From positions 1 to 45,187 of the forward strand of contig CALLZN010000053.1 in NCBI GenBank assembly GCA_937858895.1: a stretch of 45,187 nt of DNA, read 5' to 3'. The DNA comes from an uncultured bacterium. Its GTDB lineage: Bacteria > Planctomycetota > UBA1135 > GCA-002748355. The first letter of the stretch is position 1, and every line of letters begins with the position of its first letter. Both the position numbers and the translations under genes were made by a program. Positions 16,256 to 23,083 of the stretch are shown one piece after another. The notes under the pieces are model-generated. The model had not been told where the DNA came from. It saw only the letters and a program-made list of their open reading frames with translations, and ran no database searches.

Positions 16256-16584
16256 TGGTTGCACCTGTTGAATGCATGAAGGATCTAGGTGAACTTCTCA
16301 AAGGTCTCTTACAGACAACGAGCGTCGTTCCTGCTGTCGTCGATGAAGTCGTCGCCGAAGTAGCGAGAGATCTGTGGCTAGACGGTGCGAACGAAGTCCG
16401 GATCGTCGGCATGAGACGTGGCGTCCTTCGCATCGAAGTCGATAGCCATGCTCGCTACGCGGAGGCGAAGTCATTCTATGCAGGCCTGTTCTTAGAGCGG
16501 ATCCAGCAACGAATGGAAATTGATCCTCAACGCGGCACCGAGCATGTTCATCGGATCGTGTTTCAAGTCAGAGGTATGAACTGA
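16255..16584 (+). CDS. DciA-like protein (DUF721)
   Basis: The product is about 109 residues. The LGELLKGLLQ beginning and the basic/acidic second half with VGMRRGVLRIEVDSHARYAEAKS-like spacing fit the DUF721 family. That family includes DciA, the ancestral loader of the replicative helicase used by bacteria without DnaC. Position supports this: DUF721 genes often sit between dnaN (with recF) and gyrB. recF is missing here. The start at 16255 overlaps the dnaN stop by one base. An ATG at 16276 is a possible alternative. Confidence 0.72.
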   Translation: MVAPVECMKDLGELLKGLLQTTSVVPAVVDEVVAEVARDLWLDGANEVRIVGMRRGVLRIEVDSHARYAEAKSFYAGLFLERIQQRMEIDPQRGTEHVHRIVFQVRGMN

Positions 16585-16590
16585 CCTCGT

Positions 16591-18891
16591 ATGAGATCGT
16601 CGAGCATGTCTAAAGATAATAACGATGAACCGAAGAAGCCGGCTACCTACGACGAGGACTCAATTCAAGTTCTCGAAGGCCTGGAAGCAGTACGGAAGCG
16701 GCCTGCAATGTACATCGGCGACACGTCGAATGCGGGTTTGCACCACCTCGTATGGGAAGTTGTCGATAATTCAGTCGACGAGGCTCTACAGAAACGCTGC
16801 AATCTGATCGTCGTCACACTGCATGAAGACGGGTCGGTGTCAGTTCTGGATGATGGCGCAGGTATTCCGACCGGCATTCACCCTAAGCTCGGCATTCCAA
16901 CTCTCGAGGTCATCCTCACCAAGCTCCACGCAGGCGGAAAGTTCGAGAAGGGTGGCTACCAAGTATCCGGAGGACTCCATGGTGTAGGCGTCTCTGTCGT
17001 CAACGCTTTGAGTGAGAGGCTAGAGGCCACGGTTTACCGCGACGGGAAGATCTATCGCCAGACATTTGCTCGCGGCAGCAAGTCGATGGAAATGGAAGTT
17101 CTCGGTGAGACCAACAAGCACGGTACGCTGATTCGCTTCCTTCCGGATTCCAAGATCTTCGATACGGACGAAATCAGGCATGAGATCGTCCATAAGCGTT
17201 TGCGTGAACTTGCCTACCTGATGGGTACGTTCGGCCTGACATTCGAGCTACACGACGAGCGGACTGACTCGCATGAGACGCTGTGTTTCGAGAACGGCTT
17301 GGTGGACTTCGTCCATCACCTCAACAAGGGAAAAGAAACCCTCTCGGATGAAGTCGTCTATATAAACCGAGATCACGTCGACGAAAGCACAGGTGCGACC
17401 TACGGCGTTGAGATCGCGCTACAGTACAACGATGGCTTCAACGAGAATCTGTACTCATTCGTCAACAATATCAATACGCATGAAGGCGGAACGCATCTTT
17501 CCGGTTTCAAGACAGCTTTGACGCGCACGCTCAATGCGTTTGCAAAGAAGAACGGACTGCTCAAGGAGAAGGACAAGGTTCCGACAGGGGAAGACTTGCG
17601 GGAAGGCCTAACCGCGGTGATCAGCGTCAAAGTCCCAGATCCGCAGTTCGAGAGTCAGACAAAGATTCGCCTCGGCAATCGCGAAGTCGAAGGGATCGTC
17701 AACACGATCTTCGGAGAGGACCTCCGGGATTTCTTGGAGGAGCGACCAAAGACTGGCAAGGCGATCTTCGACAAGGCTATGCAAGCGGCTCGGGCTCGCG
17801 AGGCTGCACGCAAAGCGCGGGACACCATCCGTCGCAAGTCGGCGATGGAGAATTCGACGTTGCCGTTGAAGCTCGTCGATTGCCACCGAGGCACATCTCG
17901 GCAAGAAGCGGAGCTTTTCTTGGTCGAAGGAGATTCGGCCGGAGGAACAGCTGTCTCGGGACGCGCCAGCTTTCAGGCGGTGTTGCCACTCCGTGGAAAG
18001 ATCCTCAATGTCGAGAAGGCGCCGATCCACAAAGTCATGGATCACAAAGAAATCGAGGCCATTGTCACAGCAGTTGGCACTGGGTTTCTCGATGAGGAGT
18101 TCGACGAGGAGAAGCTGCGCTACTCGAAGATCGTGATCATGACCGACGCGGATGTTGACGGCAGTCATATTCGTACGCTGCTCTTGACATTCTTCTACCG
18201 CAAGATGCCCGAACTCGTGAAGCGCGGGCATGTGTACGTCGCGCAGCCACCATTGTACATGATCCGCAAAGGCGAAAAATACGTGTTCGTGCACACCGAG
18301 GCTGAACGCGAGCGTGCCGTGACGAGCTTTGGTATGGACAGCCTCTCATTGCGGATCGGAGAGACCGAATGGACAGGCAATGACCTCCAGAGTGCGTTGG
18401 ACGTTTTGCGGCAACTCAAGAGGTGGCCGCTAGTTCACTCGATTGGCTTGAGTGAACTACTGCGTCAGAAGAATGAACACTCCAAGTGGCCATCGCACCG
18501 ACTCGTGCTCGTGAGTAGTCGAGTTCGCGCTTCACGTGATCTCGACTCGCTCTTCTTGTTCGGGGGTGATCGCGAGCTGGAGGAAGTGCTCGCAAAGACT
18601 AGGAGTGAGATGGCAGATCTCGTCGTCGTGACGAGTCACGAGAGCAGGACGGACGCAGACATCATCGTGGAGACCATTCACGTACCGTCGCGAATCGATG
18701 AACAAGTTGAACGTCTTCGCGCCCTCGGTCTGCCATTGCATCGATTGGATGGGTCAGATGTGGGGGTTGGAAGCGACATTCAGATCAAGGCCGGCGGCGA
18801 GCAGAAGACGGCTTCGACGCTCTTCGAAGCGCTAGACCGATTCGCGCAGCGGCGCGACTTGAAGATCACGCGCTTCAAGGGCCTCAGCTAA
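16591..18891 (+). CDS. gyrB: DNA gyrase subunit B, main part, cut short by an in-frame TAA
   Basis: The GHKL ATPase part is intact: EGLEAVRKRPAMYIG, EVVDNSVDEA with the catalytic Glu at 56, DDGAGIP and GGLHGVGVSVVNAL. The transducer and TOPRIM domains follow, with LVEGDSAGGTA and DADVDGSHIRTLLLTFF. A long insertion of the kind seen in Gram-negative GyrB follows (about 570-745). The frame then returns to the conserved ITRFKGL and stops at TAA (18889-18891), where other GyrB proteins read GLGEM. The missing 60-residue C-terminus lies directly downstream in the same frame. So this is either a split gene or a nonsense change. ATG 16606 is an alternative start. Confidence 0.93.
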   Translation: MRSSSMSKDNNDEPKKPATYDEDSIQVLEGLEAVRKRPAMYIGDTSNAGLHHLVWEVVDNSVDEALQKRCNLIVVTLHEDGSVSVLDDGAGIPTGIHPKLGIPTLEVILTKLHAGGKFEKGGYQVSGGLHGVGVSVVNALSERLEATVYRDGKIYRQTFARGSKSMEMEVLGETNKHGTLIRFLPDSKIFDTDEIRHEIVHKRLRELAYLMGTFGLTFELHDERTDSHETLCFENGLVDFVHHLNKGKETLSDEVVYINRDHVDESTGATYGVEIALQYNDGFNENLYSFVNNINTHEGGTHLSGFKTALTRTLNAFAKKNGLLKEKDKVPTGEDLREGLTAVISVKVPDPQFESQTKIRLGNREVEGIVNTIFGEDLRDFLEERPKTGKAIFDKAMQAARAREAARKARDTIRRKSAMENSTLPLKLVDCHRGTSRQEAELFLVEGDSAGGTAVSGRASFQAVLPLRGKILNVEKAPIHKVMDHKEIEAIVTAVGTGFLDEEFDEEKLRYSKIVIMTDADVDGSHIRTLLLTFFYRKMPELVKRGHVYVAQPPLYMIRKGEKYVFVHTEAERERAVTSFGMDSLSLRIGETEWTGNDLQSALDVLRQLKRWPLVHSIGLSELLRQKNEHSKWPSHRLVLVSSRVRASRDLDSLFLFGGDRELEEVLAKTRSEMADLVVVTSHESRTDADIIVETIHVPSRIDEQVERLRALGLPLHRLDGSDVGVGSDIQIKAGGEQKTASTLFEALDRFAQRRDLKITRFKGLS

Positions 18892-19074
18892 ATGGACGCC
18901 GAACAGCTGAGGGAGTATGCGACGCCCCCGAGGCGGCGTCGTCGCTACCGCGTCGGCTACGCCGATGAGGTTGAGACGGACAACCTCTTTACCGTCCTCA
19001 TGGGTTCGGTAGTCGAGCCGCGGCGAGAGTTCATCGAGAAGCACAGCCTCGAAGTCAGGAATCTCGACATCTGA
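18892..19074 (+). CDS. gyrB: GyrB C-terminal fragment, separate frame after the gyrB stop
   Basis: This 60-residue frame begins at the ATG immediately after the gyrB TAA, in the same reading frame. MDAEQLREYATPP aligns with the MNPEQLWETTM region of GyrB. DNLFTVLMGSVVEPRREFIE and the terminal LEVRNLDI match the normal C-terminus of GyrB. It therefore holds the rest of the topoisomerase core after the TOPRIM region. TAAATG allows efficient re-initiation, so it may be made as a separate small subunit that completes GyrB. A point mutation or sequencing error at one codon (GAA to TAA) is the simpler alternative. Confidence 0.85.
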   Translation: MDAEQLREYATPPRRRRRYRVGYADEVETDNLFTVLMGSVVEPRREFIEKHSLEVRNLDI

Positions 19075-19162
19075 CCGCGTCCAAGTCCGCACGTGACGGA
19101 ACTTTCGGCATCGTCGCGCCTTCGGGTGCGGCAGCATCGAGGCAGATGCCGATAAGGTCCGC

Positions 19163-19732
19163 ATGAAGGGCATGGAACGCATCACGACGGTCAGGCTCGC
19201 CGAGGCGCTGTCACAGGCTTCGGCTGTCGCCAACGAGAAGATCACCGAAGCGCTCTATCAGCAGGACAGTACTGGCGTCCCATTTCCGGAGTTGCTGATC
19301 GATGGCGGCGAGATCAGTGAATGGGATCTCGCGAAGTTGGTGGTCCAGCACTTCCAGCTTCCCTTTCTCATGGCTTCGAACTGCCAGATCGATAGGAATG
19401 CAGTCGCTTGCTTGCCCGAGGACTTCCTCTTCGAGCACCGCATGCTTCCTCTGCAAGTAACCGGCATTGCCCTCACAGTGTCGATGCCAGTGCTAGTCAC
19501 GCACAAGGTGCTGCAGGAAGCACAGCAACTGAGCGGGAAGAACCTCTTTCCGATCGTCGGGCTCGGATCGGAGAACCTCCGCTTCCTCTTCGAGCTCTTT
19601 CCGGATCATCCGCGAGACAACGACGATCGCCGCCGCAAGCAGGCTGCGAAGCGTAGCACCCAGAGCAGCGACTCGTGGGAGAGCATCTTCGATGTCGGCG
19701 ACCAGGAAGTCCTGAAGGACCTCGGTCTCTGA
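19163..19732 (+). CDS. Stand-alone GspE/MshE N-terminal domain protein
   Basis: The 189-residue product resembles the N-terminal regulatory domain of type II secretion and pilus ATPases (GspE/PilB/MshE): helices around LAEALSQASAV and ITEALYQQD, then WDLAKLVVQHFQLPFL, NAVACLPEDFLFEHRMLPLQV and LTVSMPVLV. In MshE this domain binds c-di-GMP. No ATPase part follows; residues 150-189 are a charged tail ending in VLKDLGL. Function is unknown; a signalling or adaptor role is only a guess. It stands alone behind gyrB with 88 bases between. ATG 19163 is used; an ATG at 19172 is possible. Confidence 0.7.
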   Translation: MKGMERITTVRLAEALSQASAVANEKITEALYQQDSTGVPFPELLIDGGEISEWDLAKLVVQHFQLPFLMASNCQIDRNAVACLPEDFLFEHRMLPLQVTGIALTVSMPVLVTHKVLQEAQQLSGKNLFPIVGLGSENLRFLFELFPDHPRDNDDRRRKQAAKRSTQSSDSWESIFDVGDQEVLKDLGL

Positions 19733-19958
19733 TCCGACGCCAGATTCGGATCCGAGTCTCGGCTGGACGGAGCAGGGGCGTGCTTCTAAGATATACCCGA
19801 TGGTAGCGTGTCCCGGCGCGCCGTGAACGCTCGGTGAGTTCGTTGCAAAACTCTCGCAAACAGGCGAAGTGCGACGACCTGGAGCAGCCACGCGCGGCGA
19901 TTTCGGCTAGTCTCTCAGCGCTCGAAGGCTCCGGGACCTGCAGACTCACGGTGCTTTC

Positions 19959-20034
19959 GGGTCCTTAGCTCAATGGTTAGAGCATCCGGCTCATACCCGG
20001 CGGGTTGCAGGTTCGAGTCCTGCAGGACCCACCA
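19959..20034 (+). tRNA. tRNA with CAT anticodon (elongator tRNA-Met, or Ile2)
   Basis: A full 76-base cloverleaf is visible. The acceptor GGGTCCT pairs with AGGACCC. The D stem is GCTC/GAGC. The anticodon loop is CTCATAC with CAT. The T arm is GCAGG-TTCGAGT-CCTGC. Discriminator A and an encoded CCA end it. The lowest pair of the anticodon stem is mismatched. A paired first base (G-C) and no GGG/CCC anticodon stem rule out the initiator. CAT could also be read as tRNA-Ile2 (lysidine-modified); I favour elongator Met. Confidence 0.93.
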
Positions 20035-20098
20035 CTTTGAGTCGTAAGGTCTGCCTTCATCCCTCTGTTGTAGCCCGCGGCGAAGCCGCGTTCCTTCC

Positions 20099-21946
20099 AT
20101 GAGACAGTTCCTCCTCCCCTTGGCAACTCTGCCGCTCTTTGCAGCATCGATCGCCGCACAGGGCTCACTCCACATGCTCCTCGGTTTCGGCGGCGACAAC
20201 ACCAACGCTGTCAGTTCGGTGCCAATCGCTGGTCTCTACGATCAAGTCGACCGCAACGGCAAGACTGATCCGGGCAGCGCCGAGCTCTTCGGGTTCCTCC
20301 GCAAGGTCTATTCGGTGAATGCTGGCAACGGTGCTTTCATTTACGATGAACAGCACATCGTCGAGAACGGCGATATCTCGTTCTATGTCGCCGACGCTGG
20401 CGATGGGTATGTCCTCAAGTGCGTCGACGCAAACGCGAACGGCGTCATCGAAGACACCGAGGCGAAGGTTTTTGCGCAGTTCGGTACGTCGCAGACACGA
20501 GGACCAAACTCGCTCTGCGTCGTCAACGTCGGCGGCAAGATCGTCGTCTACACCGCCCTCAATGCGGACCGCACGTCGCGCCCGGTCGGTATCTACCGCA
20601 GCGAAGACAAGAACTCCGATGGTGACGCGAGCGATGCAGGGGAGACTGTCAAGATCCTCGATGCATCAAGTGCGCTGAGCTTCGCTGGCAAAGCAGGCAC
20701 GGTGACGCTTGCTCGAGATGATTGGGAGCGAATCCGCGCCGTGCCGCGATTCAATCGCTTCTTTGCTTTCAACGACGGCTCAGCGTCCGCCACGCCATCT
20801 TCGGATGCCTGGTGCTACTTCGGGTTCGAGGAACAGAGCGGCAGTTTGACGAAGCACAGCGTCTTCTTCAATCCGTCGAAGCTCAATGGGCTGCCGGAAA
20901 ACGCCGACATCGCGACCGGATCACTCGAAGATCTCGACATCACGTTCGTCGACCAGGCGACGATGCAACGGCGCTTCTTCAATGGCTTCTTGTTCGCCGA
21001 AGTCGATGAGGATGGCGATCGGCGAGCCCTGCCCGCTTACTACTTCGCGAACACGTACGGCGCGACGAGGAGCTTCGGATCCAAGAACGCGGCGGGCAAA
21101 GAGCTTCAGGGTGTCGTTCTGCGCGGCGTCGACAAGAATCTCGACGGCGACCTCCAGGATGCGGGCGAGGTCACGGTCTTCTTCAATGGCGCAGGTAATG
21201 ACTTGAAGGGCGGGACCGTCGGGATCGTCAAGCCTGTGACCTGGAATGACCCGTCGCGCGGTCCAGTCACCAAGATCGAGGGCTTTGTCACGGGCCTCGC
21301 CGAAGGTGAGGGCGTCGTCTACGTGCTCGTCGAGAACGGCAACAAGGACGGCGTGATGGCGCTTACCGACAAGAACAACAACGGCGTCATCGAGACAGGC
21401 GAAGTGGAAGTCCTCTATGAAACGCCATCACCGTTCCCACCAGTTTTCAGTGCGCAGTTCGGTCCGTACAGCCTCGAGCTACACGCGATCGACCGAAGCC
21501 TAGTCGTCGACCCTCTGCCTGTCGGAGCGCTGCCCTTCGGGTCAGGTCAATGCACGACCATGGGTGGGCTGCGTCCGCTTTGTAGCATCGCGGGTGGTGT
21601 TCCGCAGATCGGCAATCAAAAGTTGTTGCTCGAGATGAAGCGCGGCAACTCGCAGGTCGCTTCCCTGCTCTTCATCGGAGCATCCCGAACTCTGCTCCTG
21701 GGCAGCATCCCCCTGCCCTTTCAACTCGCGCCGGTCGGACTGAACGGCTGCACCCAGCTCGTGAGCACGGACTTCGTCTTCCCGACGATCAACAGCGTCG
21801 GTGGATCAGCCTCACTGCCCCTGCCGTTGCCGAACGACATCACTCTGCAGGGTCTCAAGCTCTACATGCAGTGGTGGTCTCAGGATTCGCAGGCGAACCC
21901 TGCACAGTGGGTCGTATCGAACGGCCTCGAGCTGACCATCCAGTAA
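20099..21946 (+). CDS. Secreted protein with EF-hand-like loops and a shared C-terminal module
   Basis: The 615-residue product has a signal peptide (LLPLATLPLFAASIAAQ, about 4-21). The body is mostly beta-like and contains acidic loops resembling EF-hand or dockerin calcium loops: DANANGVIEDTE, DKNSDGDASDAGE, DKNLDGDLQDAGE and DKNNNGVIETGE. Each precedes a similar EVTVFF/EVEVLY-type strand, so the protein is built of repeats. The last 95 residues (FIGASRTLLLGSIPLPFQL to ELTIQ) match the end of two other secreted proteins in this window. The family is not known to me. Its 5' side is the CAT-anticodon tRNA gene, and TAA ends the frame. Confidence 0.75.
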   Translation: MRQFLLPLATLPLFAASIAAQGSLHMLLGFGGDNTNAVSSVPIAGLYDQVDRNGKTDPGSAELFGFLRKVYSVNAGNGAFIYDEQHIVENGDISFYVADAGDGYVLKCVDANANGVIEDTEAKVFAQFGTSQTRGPNSLCVVNVGGKIVVYTALNADRTSRPVGIYRSEDKNSDGDASDAGETVKILDASSALSFAGKAGTVTLARDDWERIRAVPRFNRFFAFNDGSASATPSSDAWCYFGFEEQSGSLTKHSVFFNPSKLNGLPENADIATGSLEDLDITFVDQATMQRRFFNGFLFAEVDEDGDRRALPAYYFANTYGATRSFGSKNAAGKELQGVVLRGVDKNLDGDLQDAGEVTVFFNGAGNDLKGGTVGIVKPVTWNDPSRGPVTKIEGFVTGLAEGEGVVYVLVENGNKDGVMALTDKNNNGVIETGEVEVLYETPSPFPPVFSAQFGPYSLELHAIDRSLVVDPLPVGALPFGSGQCTTMGGLRPLCSIAGGVPQIGNQKLLLEMKRGNSQVASLLFIGASRTLLLGSIPLPFQLAPVGLNGCTQLVSTDFVFPTINSVGGSASLPLPLPNDITLQGLKLYMQWWSQDSQANPAQWVVSNGLELTIQ

Positions 21947-22067
21947 CTCCCCCCTCGGCGACCCTCGAGGGATCGCCTGCGTGTGCGCTCGTCACGACTT
22001 CGGGCGAATCGAAAGCAGTGGGGCAGAAGCCCAGCTCGCTACGGTGTTCACGAATAGTCCGGGCTAG

Positions 22068-22094
22068 GCGCCTTTCTTTTCTGGCGAAAGGCGC
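22068..22094. terminator. Hairpin downstream of the secreted protein gene
   Basis: GCGCCTTTC (22068-22076) pairs perfectly with GAAAGGCGC (22086-22094) around a nine-base loop. It lies 122 bases after the secreted protein stop and 129 before the next start. There is no T-run on the right side, so it may act as an RNA-stabilising structure rather than an intrinsic terminator. Confidence 0.45.
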
Positions 22095-22222
22095 TAAGCT
22101 ATCGCGTTTCCAAGCGCGGACGGGCCCTCTTCCGTTGGCTCTGACGCCGTGGGCCCGGCCTCATCGGGGAAGATTCCTCATGACGTCGAGAGCGTCCGCG
22201 CACTGTTCTTGCCCGGTCGCAG

Positions 22223-22996
22223 ATGGGTAACAAACGAGTCACGAGCAAGTCCAAGTCGGCCAGCGCAACTGCAGTCGCTGCACCGAAATCGACGACGGCC
22301 CCGAAGAAGCCTCTGAAAAAGCCTCTCATCAAGGAGGCGGAGAAGGCAAAGACGAAGCCCGCATCCAGTCTTGGAGCTTTCGAATCGGATCCTAGCTCCG
22401 GCGCTGCCAAGCGGAGTAAGGCCGGCAGTGGCCCGAAAGTCCGCTCAGAAATCGAGGCCAGCACGCCGCGATCGGCCAAGACGGCGGCGGATACGCTCGA
22501 GCAGATCGAGCGCATGCTTCGCGGAAAAGCCGGCGTATCCAGCTTCGACACGTTCGGCTGCATCGGCGAGTCGGAAGAGGACTACTTCGTCAATCCGGAG
22601 CCTGGCGAGACTTTCGGCCGCTGCGGCGGACGTGAGATCACGTCGAAGATGGAGAAGCGCGTCTGCGACAAGCTTTCCGAGGCCGGAGTCGCCCATTGCC
22701 ATCGTCCTCGCCGCTACGAGGTCAAGGTCGACGAAGCAAAGATGGCCGCCTATTCGCCGTGCATCGCTCTGCGAGGGCGTGGCCGCGAGGGAAAGACGTC
22801 GATCCTCGAGGTCCTTGCTGACGTGGATCTCTCCCATGTGCGCAAGCTGCAGGCCTTTCGTCGCATCTACGAACAAGAGTTCTACGTCACGCTCGTCCTT
22901 CCGGGGCACGTGCTAGACGAGATCGAAAAAGACAGTTACGACGAAGCCGTGATGCCCTCCGAGCTCGGCAGTCTGGTCGCACGCCTCGCCGAGTGA
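22223..22996 (+). CDS. Hypothetical protein with Lys/Ala-rich N-terminus and a compact C-terminal domain
   Basis: The 257-residue product has two parts. Residues 1-85 are low-complexity and very basic (KKPLKKPLIKEAEKAK), resembling histone-like tails, and could bind nucleic acid. Residues 90-257 form a folded domain with conserved-looking Cys (GCIGE, GRCGGR, KRVCDKL, AHCHR) and a block ILEVLADVDL followed by KLQAFRRIYEQEFYVTLVLP. The latter is faintly like the E-x-K core of PD-(D/E)XK nucleases, but the Lys is not where expected, so I do not claim a nuclease. The C-terminus is acidic. The ATG at 22223 is clear, and a strong terminator follows with the stop codon in its loop. Confidence 0.65.
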   Translation: MGNKRVTSKSKSASATAVAAPKSTTAPKKPLKKPLIKEAEKAKTKPASSLGAFESDPSSGAAKRSKAGSGPKVRSEIEASTPRSAKTAADTLEQIERMLRGKAGVSSFDTFGCIGESEEDYFVNPEPGETFGRCGGREITSKMEKRVCDKLSEAGVAHCHRPRRYEVKVDEAKMAAYSPCIALRGRGREGKTSILEVLADVDLSHVRKLQAFRRIYEQEFYVTLVLPGHVLDEIEKDSYDEAVMPSELGSLVARLAE

Positions 22997-23013
22997 GCGA
23001 GGCGCTTTTTTTT
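22982..23013 (+). terminator. Rho-independent terminator
   Basis: CGCCTCGC (22982-22989) and GCGAGGCG (22997-23004) form an eight-pair stem with a seven-base loop, followed by C and eight T residues (23006-23013). The TGA stop of the upstream gene lies in the loop, so termination is tightly coupled to the end of translation. Confidence 0.88.
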
Positions 23014-23083
23014 CGCGAGCTCAGGCTCCGCTGATCCCCGCCCTACTCCCCGCCTCTCGAGCAGGAATCGCGACCCACCGCCG

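Noticed and set aside
17608..18294. Minus-strand open frame of 228 codons over gyrB
   Set aside because: Antisense to the conserved GyrB transducer and TOPRIM code, without motifs.
18528..18543. Third parS-like sequence (CGCTTCACGTGATCTC)
   Set aside because: Only 10 of 16 consensus bases match and the outer bases are not symmetric. It lies in conserved gyrB sequence.
18889..18891. TAA reassigned to an amino acid in this genome
   Set aside because: TAA ends at least one other gene in the window (21944-21946), where the reading frame closes naturally.
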